Source of the DNA: Bin94 sp965215535
Lineage (GTDB): Bacteria > Gemmatimonadota > Gemmatimonadetes > Longimicrobiales > Gaopeijiaceae
DNA length: 64,000 bases
NCBI GenBank assembly: GCA_965215535.1
Contig: OZ244063.1
Span: 558,001 to 622,000, forward strand
Direction: 5' to 3'
The stretch's first letter is position 1. Each line of letters opens with the position of its first letter. A program made the position numbers and the translations under genes. Positions 43,265 to 54,582 of the stretch are shown in pieces. The notes below the pieces were generated by a model. It was not told where the DNA came from. It did no database searches and saw only the letters and a list, made by a program, of their open reading frames with translations.

Positions 43265-43462
43265 GGGCGGATTGCCCGGAGAGCAGAGGCGAAAGGAGCC
43301 CGTGAAGAGGCACCGGAGGGCGTTCGAACGCCGGGAACGAGCCAGGGGCCGGGAGGTGTGCGCATGCGAGGCGCGATCAGTCGAAGGGTCATGAGAAGTG
43401 GACGGGTAGACGATGAGAATCTTTCGGAACGACGCCGAGGCGCCTTCCCTACTCGATACTCC

Positions 43463-45026
<1,564 letters not shown>

Positions 45027-45048
45027 AGATTGCTTGAAATAGCTCGAT

Positions 45049-45083
45049 GAACATCGGATCCGTTTTGGGATCCCCCGATGTTC
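45049..45083 (-). other. Hairpin just upstream of 16S rRNA
   Basis: GAACATCGG (45049-45057) pairs with CCGATGTTC (45075-45083) and the stem continues ATCC/GGAT after a three-base bulge. It ends about 22 bases before the mature 5' end and could be half of a processing stalk or an RNase site in the pre-16S leader. Confidence 0.55.
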
Positions 45084-45153
45084 GGAATTTTCTGCGTTTT
45101 ATTGACCCCTTTGTTCCAGTCCGATCGCGAAAATGCGAACCGATGGAACGGAC

Positions 45154-45177
45154 CCGAAGAGACACAGTGCTCTTCGG
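45154..45177 (-). other. Second hairpin in the 16S rRNA leader
   Basis: A perfect 8-base inverted repeat, CCGAAGAG / CTCTTCGG, with an 8-base loop. It lies between the predicted promoter and the 16S gene. No T-run follows on the transcribed strand, so it is not a simple terminator. Confidence 0.5.
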
Positions 45178-45338
45178 ACAGGGCCCGCCCACTTCTCATG
45201 ACCTCGACTGTCAAGCAGCCCGCCAGAGCCCGTCGAGGGCTCGTGCGGTCCTGATTTTCTTTTCGGGCAGAGCGGCGAGTTACGACACGATCAGTCGCGC
45301 CGGGATCTGCCACCCCCGAAAAAAGCGAATAGACCTTA

Positions 45339-45367
45339 ACGGTAACCGTTTTTGGGCGGAGTGTCAA
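45339..45367 (-). promoter_or_regulatory. Candidate 16S rRNA promoter
   Basis: On the minus strand a perfect TTGACA (45362-45367) is followed by a 17-base spacer and TACCGT (45339-45344). Transcription would start near 45331, giving a leader of about 305 bases before 16S. The -10 box is a poor match, as is common for strongly regulated rRNA promoters, so the exact element is uncertain. Confidence 0.5.
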
Positions 45368-45443
45368 ATGAGTCTCCGAAGAGACGGCGACCGCGAGCCC
45401 CAGGGGGGTGGCGATCGGGTCTCTGCGCGCTCCATTCCGCCGA

Positions 45444-45518
45444 GGGTGGACGACCGGGATCGAACCGGCGACCTCCGGAACCACAATCCGGCGCTCTGAC
45501 CAACTGAGCTACGCCCAC
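45444..45518 (-). tRNA. tRNA-His (anticodon GTG)
   Basis: Cloverleaf on the minus strand: acceptor GTGGGCG/CGTCCAC preceded by the extra G-1 (45518) opposite C73, the identity mark of tRNA-His. The anticodon stem CCGGA/TCCGG holds the loop TTGTGGT with anticodon GTG. The T arm is GCCGG-TTCGATC-CCGGT. It lies between the 16S promoter and the serine hydrolase gene. A weak promoter (TTTACC, 17 bases, TACCTT at 45574-45602) is possible. Confidence 0.95.
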
Positions 45519-45810
45519 CAGCGGCCCCCTTTGCGCCAGGCCGTACCGGAGCACTCCGGGCAGAGGGATCACAAAGGTACACCACTTCGCCGACGGGGTA
45601 AACAGGGCAGGCGTCTGCCGAACGCGCATTGGCCAGAGGCATCCATTTGCAAAGTGGCGCCCCGGCCGATATCGTGGCTGCGACACTCTCTCTGCCGGTT
45701 TGACCGGAATCCGCTTCCACCGCCGCCGGCAGGGATTGATTTTCCACGAGAGAGCACCGGTCCGCCGGGCGCACCCCTCCTCACTCATGTACCTCTTACG
45801 GAACTCCGCC

Positions 45811-47295
<1,485 letters not shown>

Positions 47296-47329
47296 ATGGA
47301 AGGGCGCGCGAAGAGGTGCGGTGGAAGAA

Positions 47330-47403
47330 TGCGCCCGCCAGGATTCGAACCTGGGACCCTCGGCTTAGAAGGCCGATGCTCTATCCAGCTGAGCTACGGG
47401 CGC
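47330..47403 (-). tRNA. tRNA-Arg (anticodon TCT)
   Basis: Cloverleaf on the minus strand: acceptor GCGCCCG/CGGGCGC, anticodon stem TCGGC/GCCGA with loop CTTCTAA, T arm CCAGG-TTCGAAT-CCTGG. The anticodon TCT reads AGA and, by wobble, AGG. It is convergent with the serine hydrolase gene, whose stop lies 35 bases away. CCA is not encoded. Confidence 0.95.
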
Positions 47404-47746
47404 AGATGGTGTAGCGGGAGAGGACAGGCGGTGCGCCCCTCCCAACGGTTCGCCAAGATAACCCCAAAGGGCCGCCGGGCGCGTCAGGGGTGCCGGCGGA
47501 GACGCTCTCTTTCCCGGAGCGGTCTCCCGTGTGAGGAGGGCGGCGGCCGTTGCAGGATGGAGGCCGGGAGGGGGGAGCCGGTGCGGGGGATGGCGCCGCC
47601 TGCATGGCCATTGGGAGAACAGCCCGCACCGTGCCGGCGTATTGTGGCGCGCCGAATGCGGGCTACCTTATCGCCTTCGCCGTCGGAATCGGCACCCGCG
47701 TCCGGATCGGGTCACTCACCTCTGCAACCCCGGAAGGTTTCCTAAG
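47404..47746. other. No recognisable gene
   Basis: About 340 bases between tRNA-Arg(TCT) and a small membrane-protein gene. Frames are open because of high GC, but none has a family motif or credible start. The last part contains the Shine-Dalgarno sequence of the small gene (GGAAGG). Confidence 0.55.
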
Positions 47747-47947
47747 GTGACGAAACAGGGCAAGTCCCAGTGGGAAGACACTGCCTTCTTTATCGGCACC
47801 CTCCTGCTGACCGCAGGGGGTGGGCTCGTCATCCAGGCAGGTCTGGATCTGCCGCCGGCCCAGGCCAAGGTCGTCTGGGGGGGCGTCGGGCTGATCTGGG
47901 GCGCGGTGCTGATCCGGGTCTGGCTCTTTCGCGAACGGGGGCGCTGA
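47747..47947 (+). CDS. Small two-helix membrane protein
   Basis: A 66-residue protein starting at GTG 47747 with GGAAGG nine bases upstream. After a short polar N-terminus (TKQGKSQWEDTAF) come two hydrophobic helices (FIGTLLLTAGGGLVIQAGL and WGGVGLIWGAVLIRVWLF) separated by a short Pro/Lys turn, and a basic end (RERGR), so both ends are probably cytoplasmic. No family is recognised. It stands alone on the plus strand, 205 bases from the end of ku. Confidence 0.65.
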   Translation: MTKQGKSQWEDTAFFIGTLLLTAGGGLVIQAGLDLPPAQAKVVWGGVGLIWGAVLIRVWLFRERGR

Positions 47948-48152
47948 GGTTCCTCTGCCCGGGGCCAAAGCAACCGTGGACTCGGGTCTCCGTCCGTGCG
48001 CTCCCCGGGGCGCGGGTCCGAAATGGCATGCAGGCGCCTCTGGCACACCGGCCCGGTGGAATCCATGGTTGCCTGCCGGTGGACTGTGCCGAATGCGCAC
48101 ACCGCAAGCGGCGAAGCGTCGGGGCTGTGGCCGGTTCGGGGTTTGATTCCCC

Positions 48153-48998
48153 TCAGGCTGCCGAGGCGTCGGAGGAGGAGTCCGCTTCCCCGGATCTTTC
48201 GCCGCTCCTTCCCTGCTCCGTCCCGGCGTTCCCTTCGAGGCTTGCCTTCAGCGCCTCCATGATATCGATGATCTGCGGTTCCGACTCTTCGCGTGGCGCC
48301 AGAGTGATCTGTTCGCCCTCGATCTTGCGTTCGATCAGCTCGAGAATTCGCTCGCGCACCTCGTCGCGGTAGCGCGCGGGATCGAAGGATTCGCTCGCGG
48401 CCTGGTCGATGACCTGCCGGGCAAGGGCCAGCTCGGCCTCGCTGACCGGGCCTTCCTCGCGGGGCACCTGATCGAAGGAGCGCACCTCGTCGGGATAGAG
48501 GAGCTGTTCGAGGATCAGTCCGTCTTCCATGGGACGAATCATGACCAGTCGCTGCCGCCCCCGCGCGGCATAGCGCGCAATTGCCACCCGTTCGGTCGCG
48601 CGCAGCGCCGCCGAGAGGAGACGGTAGGCACGCCCTCCGCCCTGCGCCGGACCCAGATAGTAGGCCTTCTCCAGGTAGACCCGCTCGATGTCGCCGGCCG
48701 GCACGAACTCAGTGATCTCGATCTCGTCGTTGGACTGGGCCTCGATCGCCTTGAGCTCGTCTTCGTCGAAGGTGACGAAGCGCTCCTTGGCGAACTGGTA
48801 GCCCCTGACCATTTCCTGGCGCTCGACCGCCTCGCCACTCTTGCTGTCCACATACTGGTACTTTATGCGGGCACCGGTCGCGCGGTTGATCCAGTTGAAG
48901 CGGACGCGCGCAGAGGACTCGCCTGTCGAGTAGAGCTTGACAGGCAGCGAGACCAGCCCGAAGGAGATCGTCGAGGTAGAGATGGGGCGCACACTCAT
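48153..48998 (-). CDS. ku: DNA end-binding protein Ku
   Basis: Bacterial Ku is a homodimeric ring that loads on double-strand DNA ends and recruits LigD for non-homologous end joining. The 281-residue protein starts with the signature STSTISFGLVSLPVKLYS, continues with IKYQYVDSKSGEAVERQEMV and the DEDELKAIEAQSNDEIEITE bridge region, and ends in an acidic, Ser/Gly-rich tail (SGEADSSSDASAA) where other Ku proteins carry a basic tail. The divergent ligD starts 35 bases away, so both are likely expressed together. Confidence 0.96.
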   Translation of the reverse strand: MSVRPISTSTISFGLVSLPVKLYSTGESSARVRFNWINRATGARIKYQYVDSKSGEAVERQEMVRGYQFAKERFVTFDEDELKAIEAQSNDEIEITEFVPAGDIERVYLEKAYYLGPAQGGGRAYRLLSAALRATERVAIARYAARGRQRLVMIRPMEDGLILEQLLYPDEVRSFDQVPREEGPVSEAELALARQVIDQAASESFDPARYRDEVRERILELIERKIEGEQITLAPREESEPQIIDIMEALKASLEGNAGTEQGRSGERSGEADSSSDASAA

Positions 48999-49006
48999 GG
49001 GGGCAA

Positions 49007-49034
49007 TCTATATCGTTGTCGCGGTCGTGTTCAA
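49007..49034 (-). promoter_or_regulatory. Candidate ku promoter inside the ku-ligD gap
   Basis: On the minus strand TTGAAC (49029-49034) is followed by a 16-base spacer and TATAGA (49007-49012). Transcription would begin two or three bases before the ku ATG, so the mRNA would be nearly leaderless. The -35 box touches the first base of the ligD start codon. Confidence 0.4.
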
Positions 49035-51613
49035 TGGCGACTGAGGAGCGTGGAGGAGGACCGGATCGCCTGGAGCGCTACCGGGCCAGGCGGTCGGCTG
49101 CGCGCACGAGCGAGCCCTTCGGGGGAGAAGCGCCGGCAGAAAACCCGAAGGTGGAGAGACCGGGAGGGGCGGCGGGAGGCCTCTTTGTGGTTCAGAAACA
49201 CCACGCCTCTTCGCTCCATTGGGATCTGCGGCTCGAGATGGAGGGGGTGCTGGTGTCGTGGGCGGTCCCGCGGGGGCCTTCGCCCAATCAGGCCGACAAG
49301 CGGCTCGCCGTGCACGTCGAGGATCATCCGCTGGAGTATGCCGATTTCGAGGGGGTGATTCCGGAGGGGAGCTACGGTGCGGGGCCCTCGATCGTCTGGG
49401 ACCGCGGACGCTGGACGCCGGTGGGCGACCCCGACGAGGGAATGCGCAGTGGGAAGCTCCTCTTCGATCTGCACGGCTACAAGCTGCGCGGACGCTGGAC
49501 GCTGGTGAAGACGAAGGGCGGCGCCGACAACCACTGGCTTCTGATCAAGGAGCGCGACCGCTACATGAACCCCGAGGGGGGAACGGAAGGCTATCCGGAC
49601 GATTCGATTCTCTCGGGACTGACAGTGGATGCTCTGGGTCGGGGCGGCGATTTCGGGCGGGCGCTGCGCGAGCGGTGCCGCGCGGCGGGGGCAGTGCCGC
49701 TGGCGGAGGGTGCAGCGATGCCGAAACCGATGCTGACCGATACGCGCGAGGAGGCTTTTTCGGACCCGGAATGGATCTTCGAGATCAAGTACGACGGGTA
49801 CCGCATGATGGGGCGGCTGGAGGGAAGAGGGGCAGGCAGGGGGCGGGCGCATCTGGTTTCGCGCGCAGGCAACGATCTGACGCGCACCTTCCCGGAGGTG
49901 GCGGCGGCGCTGGCGCACCTTCCCTACCGGGGGCTTGTTGTGGATGGCGAGGTGGTGGTGAACGACAAGGGTGGAATTCCCCGCTTCGGGCTGATCCAGA
50001 GGCGCGGGCGGCTGCGGCGCGGGAGCGATATTGCACGCGCGGCGGCGGCCCTTCCCGCCACCTGGTATCTCTTCGACCTGCTCGCCTTCGAGGGATTGGA
50101 TCTCTGCCGGCTTCCCCTCATTGAGCGCAAGGCGATTCTGCGCGAGGTGCTGCCCACCACCGGTCCGCTGCGCTATGCGGATCATATTCGGGGCCGGGGC
50201 GAGGCCATGTTCAGAAGCGCCGTAGCGATGGAGCTCGAGGGAATCGTCGCCAAGCGGGCCGATTCGGTCTACGCAGAGGGCCGCAGCCGGTCGTGGGTCA
50301 GGGTGCGGGTGGTGAAGAGCGACGACTTTGTCATTCATGGATTCACCGAAGCTGCGGTGGACGGGAGCGGATTCGGCGCGCTCCATCTGGCCCGCCGGGA
50401 TGGGGACAGCTTTCTCTATGCGGGTCGGGTGGGGACCGGATTCAACGCGCAGATGCAGCGCGACTTGGGCGGCCGCCTGCGCGCCCTGCCTGCGGGGGCG
50501 CCCCCGCGGAGCGCCGAGCTGGCCGGACCGGGACGGCACATCTGGGTAGAGCCGGAGCTGGTGGCCGAGGTGCGCTACCGAGAGGTGACCGAAGGCGGTC
50601 TGCTCCGTCATCCTTCCTTTCTGCGCCTGCGCGACGACAAGCGCCCGGAAGAGTGTGTGGGCGACGGGGAGGCGATTCTGCGCAAAGCCGATCCTCCGGA
50701 CTCCGGCGCGGATGCGGACATGGCCGGGGAGCGAATCGTTCACATCACCAATCCCGGGAAGATCTTCTGGCCCGAAGAGGGCTACCGCAAAGAGGATCTG
50801 ATCGACTACTACCGCCGCATCGGTCCCTGGATTCTGCCCTGGCTGAGGGACCGGCCGGTGGTGCTGACCCGCTACCCCGACGGCATTCATGGAAAATCCT
50901 TCTTCCAGAAGAATGCGCCCGAATTCGCCCCCGACTGGATTCGGCGCGCCCGTCTCTACGGCGAGGGGACGGAGCGCGAGCTGGACTACTTTGTTGCCGA
51001 CTGCCCGGCTGCGCTCCTCTACCTTGCCAACAGCGCCAGCATTCCGCTGCATATCTGGCAGAGCCGGATGGCGAATCTGGCCAGACCCGATTTCTGCGTG
51101 CTCGATCTGGACCCCGGGAACGCTCCCTTTGCGCATGCTGTGCAGATCGCCCTCTTTTTGCGGGATCTCTGCCGACAGATCGAGCTGCCTGCCTTCGTCA
51201 AGACGAGCGGTTCGACGGGACTTCACCTGCTGATTCCACTGGGGGGCGGGGCGAGCTACGAACAATCGCGAACGCTGGGCCACCTTCTGGCGCTGATGAC
51301 GGTTCGCGAACTCGACGGAATTGCCACGGTGGCGCGTCGCCCGGACCAGCGCGAGGAAAAGGTGTATCTGGATTACCTCCAGAATGGCCACGGCCGCCTG
51401 ATCGTGGCACCCTTCAGTGTGCGGCCTCTGCCCGGCGCCCCGGTGTCGATGCCGCTCCGGTGGCGCGAGGTGGAGGCCGGGGTGGCGATCGGCGACTTCA
51501 CCATCGCCACCGCCTGCGAACGGGTGGCCGCCCTGGGCGATCCGACGCGGCCGGTGCTGGAACTCTGTCCCGATCTGCCGGGGAGCCTGGCGCGGCTGCG
51601 GGGGCTGGTGTGA
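49034..51613 (+). CDS. ligD: Multifunctional DNA ligase D (phosphoesterase-ligase-polymerase)
   Basis: LigD trims, fills and seals DNA ends held by Ku. The 859-residue protein has three domains in the order phosphoesterase (about 45-185; HHASSLHWDLRLE, VIPEGSYGAG), ATP-dependent ligase (about 230-540; nucleophile Lys 252 in FEIKYDGYRMM, motif GLVVDGEVVV, nucleotide motif GIVAKRADSVYAEGRS) and AEP-type polymerase (about 572-859; metal-binding LDLDPGNAPF, KTSGSTGLHLLIPL). This is the Pseudomonas order, not the Mycobacterium order. Start: ATG at 49034; a TTG at 49016 would add six residues. Confidence 0.96.
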   Translation: MATEERGGGPDRLERYRARRSAARTSEPFGGEAPAENPKVERPGGAAGGLFVVQKHHASSLHWDLRLEMEGVLVSWAVPRGPSPNQADKRLAVHVEDHPLEYADFEGVIPEGSYGAGPSIVWDRGRWTPVGDPDEGMRSGKLLFDLHGYKLRGRWTLVKTKGGADNHWLLIKERDRYMNPEGGTEGYPDDSILSGLTVDALGRGGDFGRALRERCRAAGAVPLAEGAAMPKPMLTDTREEAFSDPEWIFEIKYDGYRMMGRLEGRGAGRGRAHLVSRAGNDLTRTFPEVAAALAHLPYRGLVVDGEVVVNDKGGIPRFGLIQRRGRLRRGSDIARAAAALPATWYLFDLLAFEGLDLCRLPLIERKAILREVLPTTGPLRYADHIRGRGEAMFRSAVAMELEGIVAKRADSVYAEGRSRSWVRVRVVKSDDFVIHGFTEAAVDGSGFGALHLARRDGDSFLYAGRVGTGFNAQMQRDLGGRLRALPAGAPPRSAELAGPGRHIWVEPELVAEVRYREVTEGGLLRHPSFLRLRDDKRPEECVGDGEAILRKADPPDSGADADMAGERIVHITNPGKIFWPEEGYRKEDLIDYYRRIGPWILPWLRDRPVVLTRYPDGIHGKSFFQKNAPEFAPDWIRRARLYGEGTERELDYFVADCPAALLYLANSASIPLHIWQSRMANLARPDFCVLDLDPGNAPFAHAVQIALFLRDLCRQIELPAFVKTSGSTGLHLLIPLGGGASYEQSRTLGHLLALMTVRELDGIATVARRPDQREEKVYLDYLQNGHGRLIVAPFSVRPLPGAPVSMPLRWREVEAGVAIGDFTIATACERVAALGDPTRPVLELCPDLPGSLARLRGLV

Positions 51614-51636
51614 GGTGGAGGGTTGCCTACCACCTC
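51612..51636. terminator. Possible bidirectional terminator between ligD and the GLPGLI gene
   Basis: GAGGTGG (51612-51618) and CCACCTC (51630-51636) form a 7-base GC-rich stem with an 11-base loop at the meeting point of two convergent genes. There is no clear T-run on either side, so it is a weak candidate. Confidence 0.3.
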
Positions 51637-51658
51637 GATAATGGCCGATAGAAACAAT

Positions 51659-52531
51659 TTATGACAAGTCGAAATCTCTCGTTGCGGATGGAGCACTGCG
51701 GTTGTGGCCGTCCACTGAAATCTGATCGTGCTTGCTGAAATGACCGTCTCCGCTGGCGGTTTCCCGTTCGATGAGCGAATGGTATTCGTCTTCCGATACC
51801 ACATCGCCCTCATCCGGAGGCGCAATCACCCCTTCAGCAACTCCGCCCAGATCGATCTCCGTCGCGTCGTATCTTGTCCGTCCGCCCGCGACCGACAGCG
51901 ACAGGATCATTCCGGGCAATCCTCCGTAGAGAGCCGGGCCACCCGAAACCGGAATATCCGGCGCAAACCACGCCTCGATCAGATCATCGCCCGATCCCGC
52001 CGTGGCCCTGACCACGTCAAATCCCAGATGTTCCCGATGTTCGTCGGCGACTTCCCATTCAATGGAATTGTCCTCTCCGGCATCTTCCACCATCCGCAGC
52101 GGCGTTCCCCGCGTGGACCGGAGCACCCTGACCCTGGATTGGCCATCTGCACCGGAAAACGCCTGCTGCATGACGTTTTCTTCACGGTCATGCCACTCCG
52201 TCAGAAGGGTCAGGAATGCATTCGTGTACATCGGCATAAGCGGAAAGACCGTCCACCCCAAATTCTCGCCGCGCCCCTCGTTCTCCGGCACCATCAGGGA
52301 GGACGACGGCGTAAAGAACATTGAAAACATGGTGCCATCGCGAGCCCGCAACCGATCGGGAATGAAGACCGTCTCCCCCGGCAGCTCAACGTCAACCGTC
52401 ACCGTCCTCTGGTACACGATTCGTCCGCTCTGTGCATCTGCCTCCCCTGCCCAGCCCGCAGCAGCGGCAATCCACCCACAGACAACCGGCCAGTGTCGCC
52501 GCCAGGTGGAATCACGCACACTCATCATCAA
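51659..52531 (-). CDS. GLPGLI family protein
   Basis: A 290-residue secreted protein: a signal peptide ends near GWAGEADAQS, and the family-defining motif is GLPGMI at residues 204-209, preceded by EAWFAPDIPVSGGPALYG as in other members. GLPGLI proteins are common in Bacteroidota and their function is not established. The ATG overlaps the stop of the M3 peptidase gene by four bases, so it is translated with that peptidase and, further upstream, a gamma-glutamyltransferase. The Lys/His/Asp-rich C-terminus (SKHDQISVDGHN) looks disordered. Confidence 0.82.
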   Translation of the reverse strand: MMMSVRDSTWRRHWPVVCGWIAAAAGWAGEADAQSGRIVYQRTVTVDVELPGETVFIPDRLRARDGTMFSMFFTPSSSLMVPENEGRGENLGWTVFPLMPMYTNAFLTLLTEWHDREENVMQQAFSGADGQSRVRVLRSTRGTPLRMVEDAGEDNSIEWEVADEHREHLGFDVVRATAGSGDDLIEAWFAPDIPVSGGPALYGGLPGMILSLSVAGGRTRYDATEIDLGGVAEGVIAPPDEGDVVSEDEYHSLIERETASGDGHFSKHDQISVDGHNRSAPSATRDFDLS

Positions 52532-54573
52532 CCCCCCTCTTCCCCGGCGGATCCCGCCTCTCCCAGATTCCGCCGAATCAGCGCCTCCGGATCCACCTCA
52601 CGGCCCATGAAGTCGCGGAAGAGGGCGTCGGCGTCGCGGCTGTCGCCCCGGGCCAGGATCCGATCCCGGAAGTCTCGCCCTGCCTGCGGGTTCAGGACGC
52701 CGGCTCTGCGGAAGTGCGAGAAGGCATCCGCCTCGAGCGTCTCGGACCAGAGGTAGGAGTAGTAGGCCGATGCGTAGCCGCCCGCGAAGATGTGGGCGAA
52801 TGAGGGCAGAATATGGCGTTTGACGAAACGGTCGGAGGGGACGAAGGGGCGCAGCAGTGCGCGCGCATGCTCGATGACCGGAGTGTTGCCGTCGTAATCC
52901 CGGTGCAGGGACAGATCCAGGTGGGCCAGAGACAGTTGGCGCATCTGGAGCCAGCCCGCCATGAAGCGCCGGGCTGCCCGCAGGCGTTCCAGGAGCCGGT
53001 CCGGGAGCGCTTCGCCAGTCTGGTAGTGACGCGCGAAGAGATCGAGCGCCTCGCCCTCCCAGCACCAGTTTTCCATGATCTGCGAGGGAACCTCGACCCA
53101 GTCCCAGGCCACATTCACTCCGCCAAGGGCGCGGATCTCGACGGTGGAGCAGATGTGGTGCAACAGATGCCCGAACTCGTGGAAGAGGGTGAGGACCTCG
53201 CGGTGGGTGAGCAGAGCGGGACGGGTGGCGGTGGGCGGGGTGAAGTTGCCGCCAATGAAGCCGAGATGGGGGTCGAAGCCGCCCCGGGGGGACGGGCCGC
53301 CGGTGATCAGGCTGTCCATCCAGGCTCCCTGGCGCTTGCTTTCGCGGGGAAACCAGTCGGTGTAAAAGGATCCGATATGCGCGCCGGCCTCGTTTCTGAC
53401 CTCGAAGAAGCTTACCTCGGGGTGCCAAACGGCATCGTTCGCAACCTCTTCGATCTGCAGTCCGAAGAGCCGTCCGGCGATCTCGAAGAGACCCGCCTGG
53501 ACCTCGTTCAGAGGGAACCAGGGCCGTAGCGCCTCGTCGTCGATCGCAAAGCGCTCGCGCCGCAGCTTCTCCATGAGCCAGGAGACATCCCAGGGCTCAA
53601 GGGCGCCCAATCCGATCTCGGTAGCGCATTGTTCAAGCTCGGCCACATCGCGCTGGTGAAAGGGCCGGGTGCGATCGGCAAGGTCGTCGATGAAGGCGCG
53701 CACCCGGTCGCCCTTTCCGGCCATCAGCGTCTCGAGACGGTAATCGGGGAAGTCGCGGTAGCCCAGGATCCCGGCCAGCCGCCGCCGGATTGCGAGGATG
53801 CGCTCGATGAGGGGGGCGTTGTCGCGGTCGCCCTCGGTGCAGCGATCGAGATAGGCGGTGTGAATCTCGCGGCGGAGTTCGCGGTCGGCGGCGTGTTGCA
53901 GAACCGCCTGCACGCTTGGCATGTCCAGGGTCAGGAGCCAGCCCTCTTCATTGGCTGCGGCCGCCATCTGGGCCGCACGCTCCAGCGCCGTTTCGGGAAA
54001 TCCCTCGAGGCGCGCGGGATCGCGCACGATCCTGCGGAAGGCCGCCGTCTCGTCGAGCAGGTTTTCCTCGAAGCGCCGTCCCAGCTCGGAGAGCTCAATG
54101 CGCAGAGCTTCCAGCTTCTCCTTCGTCCCTTGATCGAGCTCCGCCCCTGCGCGCCGGAAGTCCCGCAGTGCGTGATCCAGGTTGCGGCGGCGAATTCCCT
54201 TCAGCTCAACCCCGGCAGGCGACTTCGCGAAGCTGCGCAAGCGGCGAAAGAGGCCCTCGTGGTGATGCAGTCGGCTGGTAAAGCGGGTGATCTCGGGCAA
54301 CGCCGCACCGTAGGCTTCGCGCAGCTCCGGGGTCGAAGCCACATTGTTGAGGTGCGAAACCGGAGCCCAGGTGCGCGCCACCGATTCGGAGATGCCATCG
54401 AGCGCGCCGACCACATCGTCGTAGCCGCCTCCCTCTCCCGCGGCCAGATCGTCGATGCGCCGTCGGGCCGCCGCCAGCGTCTCGGCCATGGCCGGAGCGA
54501 TCGTCTCGGGGGTGATCCGATCAAAGGGAATCGGAAACCCGTGCTCCAGAAGCGGATTCGACGATGACTTCAT
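52528..54573 (-). CDS. M3-family zinc metallopeptidase (oligopeptidase A type)
   Basis: A 681-residue thimet-oligopeptidase-like enzyme that breaks down short peptides. The zinc site is LTLFHEFGHLLHH (HExxH, His 465), with the distal Glu in the following helix and the YSYLWSETLEADAFSHF segment near the C-terminus that closes the active-site channel. There is no signal peptide, so it is probably cytoplasmic. It follows the gamma-glutamyltransferase gene by nine bases and overlaps the GLPGLI gene. PrlC/OpdA and Dcp are the nearest known types; I cannot decide between them. Confidence 0.92.
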   Translation of the reverse strand: MKSSSNPLLEHGFPIPFDRITPETIAPAMAETLAAARRRIDDLAAGEGGGYDDVVGALDGISESVARTWAPVSHLNNVASTPELREAYGAALPEITRFTSRLHHHEGLFRRLRSFAKSPAGVELKGIRRRNLDHALRDFRRAGAELDQGTKEKLEALRIELSELGRRFEENLLDETAAFRRIVRDPARLEGFPETALERAAQMAAAANEEGWLLTLDMPSVQAVLQHAADRELRREIHTAYLDRCTEGDRDNAPLIERILAIRRRLAGILGYRDFPDYRLETLMAGKGDRVRAFIDDLADRTRPFHQRDVAELEQCATEIGLGALEPWDVSWLMEKLRRERFAIDDEALRPWFPLNEVQAGLFEIAGRLFGLQIEEVANDAVWHPEVSFFEVRNEAGAHIGSFYTDWFPRESKRQGAWMDSLITGGPSPRGGFDPHLGFIGGNFTPPTATRPALLTHREVLTLFHEFGHLLHHICSTVEIRALGGVNVAWDWVEVPSQIMENWCWEGEALDLFARHYQTGEALPDRLLERLRAARRFMAGWLQMRQLSLAHLDLSLHRDYDGNTPVIEHARALLRPFVPSDRFVKRHILPSFAHIFAGGYASAYYSYLWSETLEADAFSHFRRAGVLNPQAGRDFRDRILARGDSRDADALFRDFMGREVDPEALIRRNLGEAGSAGEEGG

Positions 54574-54582
54574 GACCGCAGG

